Program-made: the position numbers and the translations under genes
NCBI GenBank assembly: GCA_026936325.1
Contig: JAPTHN010000001.1
Span: 164,718,138 to 164,782,137 of the forward strand
Source: Platynereis dumerilii
Lineage: Eukaryota > Annelida > Polychaeta > Phyllodocida > Nereididae
Reading direction: 5' to 3'
DNA: 64,000 nucleotides
Part shown: positions 34,492 through 42,432 of the stretch, piece after piece
How positions within the stretch are numbered: the first letter of the stretch is position 1
Layout: each line of letters begins with the position of its first letter
Notes under the pieces: model-generated
What the model was told of the DNA's origin: nothing
Database searches by the model: none
Seen by the model: the letters and a program-made list of their open reading frames with translations, nothing else

Positions 34492-35826
34492 GTGACGGAA
34501 AGAAAAATGAGCTTCATTCATTCTCATTCTCATGAATGTGTGAAGTCGGAATTGGATCTCTTCAGTACACCACCAACACAAACAAGCATCGAGAATGGGG
34601 CATGGGTAGAATATCACCCTGTTGCATCATTGGATACTGAGGGACCTATTGAGTTTTCAATATCTGGATCAGGGGATGACTACATTGACCTGTCACAAAC
34701 CCAAATTCATGTGAAAGTAAAAATCACAAAAGGTGATGGAACAAATTTAGCTGCTGATGAAAATGTTGGCCCTATTAATTTGTTATTACAGAGTTTATTT
34801 TCACAAGTTGATGTATCTCTCAATGACAAATTAATTTCTCAGCCAACAAATACATATTCATATCGGGCATATTTAGAAACACTTCTAAACTATGGAACAG
34901 ATGCATTGGATTCCCACATGACATCCTCATTATGGTACAAGGACACCCACTCCAATATGGAATCAACTGTCACCGACGAAGATGGAGGAAATGAGGGTTT
35001 GGTTTCAAGATACAAGTTCACGGGACAGAGCAAAATCGTAGATCTTGTGGGCAGGATTCACAGTGACATTTTCTTCCAGGATCGATATATGTTGAATGGT
35101 GTTGCAATGAGGCTACGATTTATTAGAAACAAGGATGCTTTTTTATTAATGTCTGGTGTTAATAATGCCAGCTATAGAGTCAGAATAGTCCATGCTGCCC
35201 TGCATATGAGACGGGTGAAAATTAGCCCAAGCATAAGAATTGCTCACGCAAAAGCGCTAGAAGTAGGCCCAGCAAAATATCCAATACGCCGAGTTGAAAT
35301 GAAAATGTTTTCAATACCAGCAGGAAACCTCACAGTTAATCAAGAAAACCTGTTTTTAGGGCAGATCCCCCAGAGGATAATTATTGGCTGCATTGATAAT
35401 GACTCACTGAATGGGAACTACTCCAAAAACCCTTATAATTTTAAAACTTATGATTTGAATCACCTTGCAATACATTTGGACGGACAAAATGAGGTATATA
35501 AACCACTTCAACCAAATTTTACATCACAAAACTATATACAATCATACTGTAACTTATTCTCAGGAGTTGGAAAGTTACATAAAGATCAGGGTATTCCAAT
35601 TGATAGAGAATCATATGCTAATGGTTTTGCACTATATTCTTATGATCTATCACCTGACATGTCAGATGGAGGGCACTTCAACCTTCTGAAAACTGGTAGT
35701 GTTAGACTGGAAATGAGATTCGGCACAGCCCTACCAAATACAGTCAATGTCATTGTATATGCAGAATTTGAGAATATGATCCACATTGACAAGAGTAGAA
35801 ATATTATCTATGATTTTGGGTCATAG
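34492..35826 (+). CDS. Polinton major capsid protein
   Basis: 444 residues with the typical opening: ENGAWVEYHPVASL, then GPIEFSISGSGDDYIDLSQT, the start of the first jelly-roll. Polinton major capsid proteins are double jelly-roll proteins that form the virion shell. The length is typical. The ATG at 34,507 (MSFIHSHSHECVKSELDLF) is an alternative start. It looks whole and lies 3 bp before the protease gene, suggesting a shared transcript. Confidence 0.92.
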   Translation: MTERKMSFIHSHSHECVKSELDLFSTPPTQTSIENGAWVEYHPVASLDTEGPIEFSISGSGDDYIDLSQTQIHVKVKITKGDGTNLAADENVGPINLLLQSLFSQVDVSLNDKLISQPTNTYSYRAYLETLLNYGTDALDSHMTSSLWYKDTHSNMESTVTDEDGGNEGLVSRYKFTGQSKIVDLVGRIHSDIFFQDRYMLNGVAMRLRFIRNKDAFLLMSGVNNASYRVRIVHAALHMRRVKISPSIRIAHAKALEVGPAKYPIRRVEMKMFSIPAGNLTVNQENLFLGQIPQRIIIGCIDNDSLNGNYSKNPYNFKTYDLNHLAIHLDGQNEVYKPLQPNFTSQNYIQSYCNLFSGVGKLHKDQGIPIDRESYANGFALYSYDLSPDMSDGGHFNLLKTGSVRLEMRFGTALPNTVNVIVYAEFENMIHIDKSRNIIYDFGS

Positions 35827-35828
35827 AA

Positions 35829-36341
35829 ATGGACAACCAACAAATTTCTCGTATTCTGAGTGGAGTTTTAGGAAAAGAATTCCATGGAGTGTATCCATCA
35901 GATATGATTCCATCAATAAGGACCTTTCCATCAGCACTTGTTTGCAATACCGATCCCCACAATGAGCCCGGACAACACTGGATTGCAATGTATATTGATG
36001 ATAATGGAACTGGAGAATATTTTGATAGTTATGGTCAGATACCATCTGAAAAAACCTTCAAGGATTTTCTTGATGATGAAACAGAGTCATGGTTTCATAA
36101 CCCAAGGCGACTTCAGGGAGACTTCTCAACTGTTTGTGGGCAATATTGTATAGTCTATCTTGTATTTCGTACTAGAGGAAAATCAATGCAGGACATAATA
36201 CAGATATTCTCTGATGACTTGTATTCTAATGATGAAATTGTGAATTCTTTTGTTAATGCTCACTTTAATGTTGATAATAATATGTTTGATGATAGTTTCT
36301 TTTCCCAACAAATATGTAAAGCTTTAAGAATATGTACATAG
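35829..36341 (+). CDS. Polinton adenain-like cysteine protease
   Basis: 170-residue C48/adenain-type protease expected to mature the virion proteins. The catalytic triad order is visible: His in GQHWIAMYID (~48), Asp in YFDSYG (~64), and Gln/Cys in LQGDFSTVCGQYC (~95-102). Length is normal for the family. It is the last rightward gene, followed by an AATAAA seven bases after the stop. Confidence 0.92.
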   Translation: MDNQQISRILSGVLGKEFHGVYPSDMIPSIRTFPSALVCNTDPHNEPGQHWIAMYIDDNGTGEYFDSYGQIPSEKTFKDFLDDETESWFHNPRRLQGDFSTVCGQYCIVYLVFRTRGKSMQDIIQIFSDDLYSNDEIVNSFVNAHFNVDNNMFDDSFFSQQICKALRICT

Positions 36342-36345
36342 TGAA

Positions 36346-36393
36346 ACAATAAAGAGAAACAACTGTTTTAAAATTTTAAATTGTGTTTATTTT
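36346..36393. terminator. convergent poly(A) signals
   Basis: AATAAA on the plus strand (36,348-36,353) serves the rightward genes. AATAAA on the minus strand (36,386-36,391) lies just past the stop of the leftward membrane-protein gene. The two transcript sets meet tail to tail within about 50 bp. Confidence 0.7.
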
Positions 36394-36396
36394 GCT

Positions 36397-36822
36397 TCAG
36401 TGTTTTTCAATAAAACAGGTAACAACACCTGTCGTTTCTGACAACAATGACAATTTACCACAATTATACAACAAACAACCAACCCAGGGTCTTTTGCAAA
36501 TGTTCAAAATTATATCTCGCTTATTAATCGAAACAGTTGCCCGCATGTTCATTGGCAGAAACGGTTGAGTTTTGTTTCTTGTAGTGGCAAAGTGTTCACA
36601 GTCGATGGGGATTTTGAAATTTATTAAATCCATTCCAGTCCAGAGAGTGCCAGCAGTAAGGACCACACCAATGGCTAATGCTACAAGGATGTTTCCTCTT
36701 TTGGAATTCTTCTTGCATATGGGGGTGTTGGTCTTTTCATCAACAACAGAAACCACAGTTGTTGCTGAATCCATTTGAACTGACATGTTGATGTTCAATG
36801 GTGTTATGATAAATAATAACAA
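36397..36822 (-). CDS. small single-pass membrane protein of the Polinton
   Basis: Up to 141 residues. A start at 36,786 (MSVQMDSATTVVSVVDEKT) is more natural than the upstream ATG. One hydrophobic segment (ILVALAIGVVLTAGTLW) follows a basic CKKNSKRGN stretch, giving a type II or signal-anchor topology. The C-terminal part is Cys-containing (NICKRPWVGCLLYNCGK) and could be extracellular or virion-exposed. No homology recognised. It lies directly behind the CARD/PC4 gene on the same strand. Confidence 0.6.
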   Translation of the reverse strand: MLLFIITPLNINMSVQMDSATTVVSVVDEKTNTPICKKNSKRGNILVALAIGVVLTAGTLWTGMDLINFKIPIDCEHFATTRNKTQPFLPMNMRATVSINKRDIILNICKRPWVGCLLYNCGKLSLLSETTGVVTCFIEKH

Positions 36823-36825
36823 TTA

Positions 36826-37772
36826 CTAATCTTCATATAAATTTCTGTTGTTGGGGCTACACTCAGGACACCTCAAATATCCGAGCTGGTTCTGATGATC
36901 CTCCTGGTTGGCACATGGTATAACCACGGCCATTTCAGGAATATGCCCTTGAATAAGTGCAATACTGTTGTACAAGTTCTGCCATTCTGATTTACGTAGA
37001 CTGATTCCAATCCTAGTTGGTTTTATTTCCGTTTCATCCTTTGGTAACCACCACCTTCTCAAGTCAACTGTTGACCATCCTTTGCTTTTATTGACATGAA
37101 AGTTACCACCAAGATGATGTGATTCAGTGCTATTAGGACCTTCTTGCAGCCTATCTTGTATATTTTGCGATATGAACAGTAGTTGTTGCCAGCGTCGTAA
37201 TGTGAGACTTACACCTTTCTTCTGAGGTATAATGGACCCATTAGCATCCGTCTGAAAAACAAAAAAAACAAAAAAAATGATAATAATGCCAAAACAAACT
37301 TTATAATTATGCATCAGATAGTATTTTGTGGCTATAAAAATAATAATAATAATAATGCAATAACAATACAAAACTGAGTATATAGAGGACAATAGAGTAG
37401 TTTCTATACTGAAAGACTCACCTTATATTGTCGTATGTCCACACGAACTTCACCATTCCAGTTAGTCACTTTTACATAGCGGAGAGGTCCAATTTCGATG
37501 CATACTCTGTCACTCTCTATGCCAGGGATTTCAAAATATAATGGAGACTGGATTTCCTTTAGTGTTTTGAAGAAAGCATTTAGCAAAATATCATCTCCAC
37601 TTGATTCCAAAATCCTCAGGAACTCGGTTGTTTTGCCTTTCTTTGTAGATTTACTGGTCACTGAGTTAAACATCTCCTGTTCTAGGTGCCCTGACTTCAG
37701 TAATTCTTCACCAATTTTTCTGGCCTCCATTTTTTCCATAAAAAGGGTTCTGTGCTTGTTGATGATTTCCAT
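36826..37772 (-). CDS. CARD-like + tandem PC4 protein, two exons
   Basis: Exon 1 is 37,772-37,422 and exon 2 is 37,251-36,826, separated by a 170-bp GT-AG intron in phase 0; the product is about 258 residues. Residues ~5-70 read like a CARD death-fold (EELLKSGHLEQEMF … FLRILESSGDD … LLNAFFKTLKE). Next comes a PC4/Sub1 single-strand-DNA-binding fold: RYVKVTNWNGEVRVDIRQYK, spliced to DANGSIIPQKKGVSL. A second PC4-like copy follows (STVDLRRWWLP, then KPTRIGISLRKSEWQNL), and then a CxxC-bearing tail (LRCPEC). PC4 proteins act in transcription and replication; CARDs mediate signalling contacts. A TATA box lies at 37,814-37,819 (minus), 42 bases upstream. Domain calls are by eye. Confidence 0.72.
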
Positions 37773-37813
37773 TGCAAGAATGTGATGTGAATGGTGGTGG
37801 AGAATGATTTTGG

Positions 37814-37819
37814 TTTATA
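37814..37819 (-). promoter_or_regulatory. TATA box of leftward Polinton genes
   Basis: TATAAA on the minus strand, 42 bases before the ATG at 37,772. It mirrors the TATA-driven rightward promoter at the other end of the element. Confidence 0.6.
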
Positions 37820-37822
37820 AAG

Positions 37823-38078
37823 GTATCATTGTTGAATAATATTATATCACTTCATCACGTGGTTTGGAATTAATCTAACATTGTGAGACTTCTTATCAGA
37901 AATTTGTTTGTACAAATTATTTATAAGCTCAAAAATCACAAATTATCTCTCTATAACAAGTGTGATATAACAGATTTCATAACATAATCATCAATATCAT
38001 TAACATTACCAAATTATGTACATTATCAATGATAATCACTGTTTAATTACGTAACATGATTTTGTTTAATTATATAAC
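37823..38078. other. non-coding right end of the Polinton
   Basis: AT-rich sequence with many short ataatca/attatca words and no open frame. It lies between the leftward promoter and the terminal hairpin. Confidence 0.5.
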
Positions 38079-38170
38079 GAAATTTTGGGATTCCTGAAAC
38101 AAATCGGATTAGTGCTGATAAGCCTGCTTATCAGCACTAATCCGATTTGTTTCAGGAATCCCAAAATTTC
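38079..38170. repeat. 92-bp near-perfect palindrome at Polinton end
   Basis: Two 45-bp arms (38,079-38,123 and 38,126-38,170) are exact inverted copies around a 2-bp centre. They share the words tttgggatt and acaaat with the left terminus of the element. The outer arm is part of the right TIR, so the terminus is present twice head to head. Confidence 0.93.
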
Positions 38171-38177
38171 TTCTACT

Positions 38178-38345
38178 CATCGCCTTCTTAAAAAAAACCT
38201 CCCCCAAAAATTATTTATTTCAAGACAGCCCAGAAAGAATTTATTTATTTCACCAAAACTGAGCAAGAAATTATTTATTTAAAAAACTCGAAGCCCCCCC
38301 CCCCCCCACCCTTTGAGAAGAAATGGAAATGGCCCCCTTAGCAAA
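38178..38345. repeat. right part of MITE split by the Polinton
   Basis: cttcttaaaaaaaacc…aaaattatttatttc…caccaaaactgagcaagaaattatttattt…aagccccc continues the MITE begun before 24,289. It aligns with the copy at 23,730-23,855. Confidence 0.7.
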
Positions 38346-38359
38346 ATCGTATTTTTATT

Positions 38360-38490
38360 ATGGCTGGCCTTGGACATACCTCGAACAAATATCCGAGGCC
38401 ATACACTCCAAGACAGAGTCCAAGGTAAAGGATTGGGCATCCGAAACTGAGGGCATCATACTGTGACCTCGAGACCACAACCTTGTTGTC
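38360..38490 (-). repeat. fragment of GGCCTCGG-family hAT element
   Basis: cttggacatacctcgaacaaatatccgaggcc and ctcgagacc are the reverse complement of words in the element at 2044-2656. Termini are missing. Confidence 0.5.
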
Positions 38491-39287
38491 CGACCTGCCC
38501 CATCTCAACTTTGTACAAAAATGTGCAAGCCTTAATGACATGGCCCTTAATATGAACTCGGGATATTTATTTCTAACTTCATTCAAGTGGTGAAAGTTTT
38601 AATTTATGAGACTTGCCTGATGAGGTCTTCCATTAGAAAAGGTGACATAGCAATCAAGACTTTCAGAAAATCACTTTTTCTGCCAAAGATCAGGATTCAG
38701 GAAACGTAAATTGAGCTCAAACTTTTCCTTCGATGCTCATGGATTTTTTTGGCTTTAGAAGAGGCACACCACAAAAGGTTTCTTCATTGGGGATGTGGAT
38801 GACTCTGCGTGTTTTATTAAGAAAATATCAGGAATGGCCCAATGTGCTCCCGGTCTCCATAATGGCACAATTTTTCAGAAAATTTCTTTTAATTTCAGAC
38901 TCTGAGGCTCTTTTATTACTACTACTGCTCTCAGAGCCCACCTTGATCAAGGCTTCACTGGACTTGAATGTGCGACAAGTGGATTGACAACGCCAAGTTG
39001 ATTGTCTCCTTCCCAGCCTATTCATCGTAGGTCTGATAATTATGCAGTTAATCAAAATGCAGAGATTACAATAAATTTTATAAAAGTGCGGGATATTCTA
39101 ATTTTTAAAGCAGTGGTTGAAGTAAATTTATGAAATAAATTAAATAGTTATTATTTTGCTGTATTGTAAACAATACACTTGCAACAATATAGTGAGCATA
39201 GTATTTTATTTAACTGCACAGATTACATGTGTTATTCTTTGTTTCAATTAATTCATGTCATTAATGCTTGCAAATTGGTGGTTTCAG
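38491..39287. other. no gene seen
   Basis: AT-rich sequence. A minus-strand open frame at 38,828-39,055 has no support from splice sites or motifs. Confidence 0.35.
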
Positions 39288-39363
39288 GTTGCCAAACATG
39301 GACTCAGAAGATTTGTGACTGCTTCGGAACTTCGGAAGCATGCTGATTTGAATTTCATTCTTC
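39288..39363 (+). CDS. candidate host exon, unknown gene
   Basis: An acceptor (ggtggtttcag) precedes 76 bp open in only one phase, encoding VAKHGLRRFV…ELRKHADL; a C|gtaagc donor follows. It starts in phase 0 and ends with one extra base. It does not join in phase to the other exon candidates in this window, so it may belong to another gene or be a chance match. Confidence 0.33.
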
Positions 39364-40060
39364 GTAAGCTTTAGGGGCAATGCTATTATCCTTTTCCTGG
39401 GATCTAGTCAATTTTTCTGCCAAAATAAAACTTGTGAGTTGTAACTCTTAGAAAATCCTGTCAGTGTGAAAGGGTATATGTGGGCCAATATAATATATGT
39501 AAATATCATGAATAAACAGTTGTAAAACTAATGATTTGTTTATATTTTATGAAAAGATAACTATGGGCTAGAACATGACTTGGTGGGAGAAATGCTGATC
39601 ACTCTTAAGGTATGTGTGTCTATGAGGGATTTGATCAGCCTGCATTGGTTTGAACCCCAGATGGTGAATCCAAAAATATTTTCAGTGGACCTTCTTCATT
39701 CATGTCTGCCTTCATGAGGATCATTCTGCATGTATGCCATATTTATGAAATAGTCTCTTGCGAGCACTCGTATCACTGTCTATGCTGAGATCCCTCACAT
39801 TGGTAAATGTGTATAGTATGATAGGATTCTTGGGCTCAGGGACCATGCAGCTGCACATACCACATACCAAGCTTAGATGTATGTCTGTAGCTTGGAGCTG
39901 AAAAAAAAGCTAAACATTACCTCGAGCTGTCTGTAAAAACTTTTTGTAAAGTTTTTGATTTATTCATGATTTATGGTTGGTTTTTTTTAGCTCTAAAGTT
40001 CTTCAACGTTTTTTTTTATTCTAGTGATGACTTTAATAGCTCGCATGGTTGCCACTGGTC
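39364..40060. other. no gene seen
   Basis: AT-rich. A B-box-like ggtttgaacccc near 39,647 may mark a worn SINE. No exon-like segment. Confidence 0.3.
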
Positions 40061-40170
40061 AGGGAAAAGTCAGGGATTTCAACGTCAGGGAAAAGTCCGG
40101 GAACTTTGAAATTTGTCAAGGAAATTTGTGATTTGGCAAAAAGTCAGGGAAATCAGACTTTGGTCGTGGA
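40060..40170. repeat. dispersed GTCAGGGAAAA repeat
   Basis: Tandem-like gtcagggaaaagtcaggg words, then gtccgggaactttg and gtcagggaaatc. The style resembles the gtcatggaaa repeats at 54,050 and 54,570. Confidence 0.5.
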
Positions 40171-40597
40171 AATTTTGCACAAATGACGATGGTTTCGTGA
40201 TAAGAATTTAATAGAAATGCACAACATTAGCCCGTATAACCTGTTTGATGGTTATTAAGAGGCCTCAAAATTAGGGATCTATAGCTCAAGGCATCCTGAT
40301 GCCGCAGTTGCATCCATGTGCCATGTGCAAGATGCAGATGCAGGTGTGTCTGAAATGCTGCACATGCAAAATTCTGCACATGCAGGTGAAATTCTGAATG
40401 TGCGAAATTCTGCATGTGCAGTTGAAACTCTGCATGTGCGAAATTCTGCACGTGCAGGGCTAATTCTGCATGTGCAGGTGAAATTCTGCACATGCAGGTG
40501 CATTCTGAAGAAACATATTCTTCGGGGTTTTAAATCCCATAATTATGCACTAAGTAGGCTAAAGGATGATTAAAACTGCTGTCCAACATAGGCCCAG

Positions 40598-40690
40598 GTA
40601 ATCCGGCAATAACTGGATTCTAATCCTGGACCCGATGATCGACAGCAGCTCAGCTTGCTATCACTGAGCTAACTCTCCAACCCCCTGCAC
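40598..40690 (-). mobile_element. tRNA-headed SINE, copy 1
   Basis: On the minus strand: A-box-like TTAGCTCAGTGATAG, B-box-like GGATTAGAATCC, then the attattgccggatt continuation. Nearly identical to copy 2 at 41,135-41,232. Confidence 0.55.
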
Positions 40691-41134
40691 ATGCAGGAAT
40701 AGATCTAGTGCAGGAGGTGCACTCTGAAAGCTGCACATGCAGGTGCACTCTGAAAGCTGCACATGCAGGTGCACTCATAAGTGCTGCACATACAGGTGCA
40801 GTCTGAAATGCGGCACATGCAAGTGCATCCTGAAATTCTGCATGTGCAGGTGCATTCTAAAGAAATCCTATATTCCTCGCACATGCAGGTGCTTTCTGAA
40901 ATGCTGCACATGCTGGGGTGCAGATCGACTGAAATGCTGCACCTGCATGTGCAGGTGGAATTTTGCACATGCAAAATTTTGCATGTGCCGATGAAATTCT
41001 GCACGTGCGAAATTCTGCACGTGCAGGCAAAATTCTGCACGTGCAGGTGAAATTCTGCACATGCAGGTGCGTTCTGTAGAAACATATTCTTCAGGGTTTT
41101 AAATCCCATAATTATGCACTAAGTAGGCTAAAGG

Positions 41135-41232
41135 ACCAGGTAATCAAGCAATAGCTGGATTCTAATCCTGGACCCGATGATCGACAGCAGCTCAGCTTGC
41201 TATCACTGAGCTAACCCTCCATCCCCTGCACA
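41135..41232 (-). mobile_element. tRNA-headed SINE, copy 2
   Basis: Same head as copy 1 (A-box TTAGCTCAGTGATAG, B-box GGATTAGAATCC on the minus strand), with the same flanking words. It therefore arose by duplication of the segment rather than a second insertion. Confidence 0.55.
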
Positions 41233-41466
41233 TGCAGGAAGAGATCTAGTGCAGGAGGTGCACTCTGAATCCTGCACATGCAGGTGCATCCTGAAATCCT
41301 GCACATGCAAAATTCTGCACGTGCAGATGAAATTCTGCATGTGTGAAATTCTGCACGTGCAGGGCAAATTCTGCACGTGCGAAATTCTGCACGTGCAGGG
41401 CTAATTCTGCACGTGCAGGGCAAATTCTGCACGTGCAGGTGCATTCTAAAGAAATCATATATTCCT

Positions 41467-41817
41467 CCGGGGGGGGGGGGTACTTCCCCGACTTTTACAT
41501 ACGGATGCGCCACGGCACTTCTGAAAACCGGAACCATTTTAATCCGGCAACCAACGCCAAAACCACAAACCATTTTAATCCTTCATAAAAAATTTTGGCA
41601 ACCAATTTAATCTTCATGCTTTATAAACCATTTTAATCCGCTTTTCAAGCCGATTCTAACTATACCGAACATGTAGGGGTTAAAAAACTGGAACCAAATT
41701 AATCTGAAATGTCAAAAAACCAAAACCATTTTAATCCAAAAAGGCCAAAAAACCAGTACCATCCAACGGCGCCTCTATATACACCCTTTCATAGTAAGTA
41801 CCCTCCCCCCCCCCCGG
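41467..41817. mobile_element. MITE with poly-G/C TIRs and ACCATTTTAATCC repeats
   Basis: Starts with a G-run and ggtacttcccc…ggatgcgcc. It ends ggcgcctctatat…agtaccct and a C-run, an inverted counterpart. The interior repeats aaccattttaatcc about six times. No coding capacity. Confidence 0.6.
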
Positions 41818-41996
41818 CCATCTGGCCAGCCCCCCTTAGAGCTCCTTAGAGATTTTTAAATCCGGGGGACAGCTTCTCAAAAACTTTTGGCGAGCGAAAA
41901 TGTTTTTCGATTGAATGGGCCTACAATACTCCACCAATGAAAGAAAACTGCAAGAGCTTTTATCATGTATAGCTTTACAATTTTGTTGTTTGAATG

Positions 41997-42432
41997 ATTC
42001 AAGACTGCTAAGACGAAGGACAAGACGGCGCTTCTTGAAATCTTCAAATATGTTGACCCCACTTTCATACAAGACAGAGTCTCGGAGATTGTCAGGCTTG
42101 GAAAGAAGAGCGACAACAAGAATAGGCCATTACTGGTAAAGTTTGCCAGTGGGGAGCACAAGGAGAATGTCATGAAAAATCTCAATAAACTAAAAGACTC
42201 CACCTGGCATAAAACAGTTTCGATCAGCCATGACATGACTATAAACCAGAGGAAAACAAGACAGGCACTAGTTCAGAAGGCGAAGGACGAGGCTGGTGAG
42301 AACACTGATCGTTTTTTATTCAAGATAGTGGGACGTCCCGGAAAAGAAAAAGTGATCAAGAAGAAGAAACCAGAAGAACCCCCAGGGCAGGCAGAGGAGG
42401 TAACAGCCGGAGTAAGCCAAGAGACCAGCTGA
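41997..42432 (+). pseudogene. LINE ORF1 protein, C-terminal part
   Basis: The open frame encodes TFIQDRVSEIVRLGK…RPLLVKFASGEHKENVMKNL…VSISHDMTINQRKTRQAL and a Lys-rich tail. This matches the RRM-plus-C-terminal layout of LINE ORF1 RNA-binding chaperones. The N-terminal coiled-coil part is missing through 5' truncation. The stop at 42,430-42,432 overlaps the beginning of the endonuclease region. Confidence 0.75.

Larger units (their letters stand above)
24289..38177. mobile_element. Polinton/Maverick, 13.9 kb, nearly whole
   Basis: Starts AGTAGAAGAAA and ends with the inverted word TTTCTTCTACT. It is flanked by the exact 6-bp direct repeat CATCGC (24,283-24,288 and 38,178-38,183), the target-duplication length of Polintons. 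Clear TIR similarity covers only about 35-40 bp, short for the family. Gene content is the full Polinton set: protein-primed PolB, packaging ATPase, chromodomain integrase, adenain-like protease, minor and major capsid proteins, small conserved proteins and two leftward accessory genes. The core frames are long and open, so the copy is fairly young. It looks whole or nearly so, with perhaps one break. Confidence 0.95.
40320..41455. repeat. palindromic E-box minisatellite with duplicated inserts
   Basis: Dozens of ~17-bp units aaattctgcacgtgcag or gtgcactctgaaagctgcacatgcag, each with the palindromic core TGCACGTGCA or TGCACATGCA. CACGTG is the canonical E-box. Two near-identical blocks (about 40,490-40,730 and 41,070-41,290) each interrupt the array with a SINE-like piece, so a segment has been duplicated. 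The Cys-rich peptides encoded on both strands are read-through of the repeat. Confidence 0.85.

Noticed and set aside
40227-41610. Many Cys-rich open frames on both strands
   Set aside because: Translation of the palindromic minisatellite; open in several frames and both strands, with no splice or start support.
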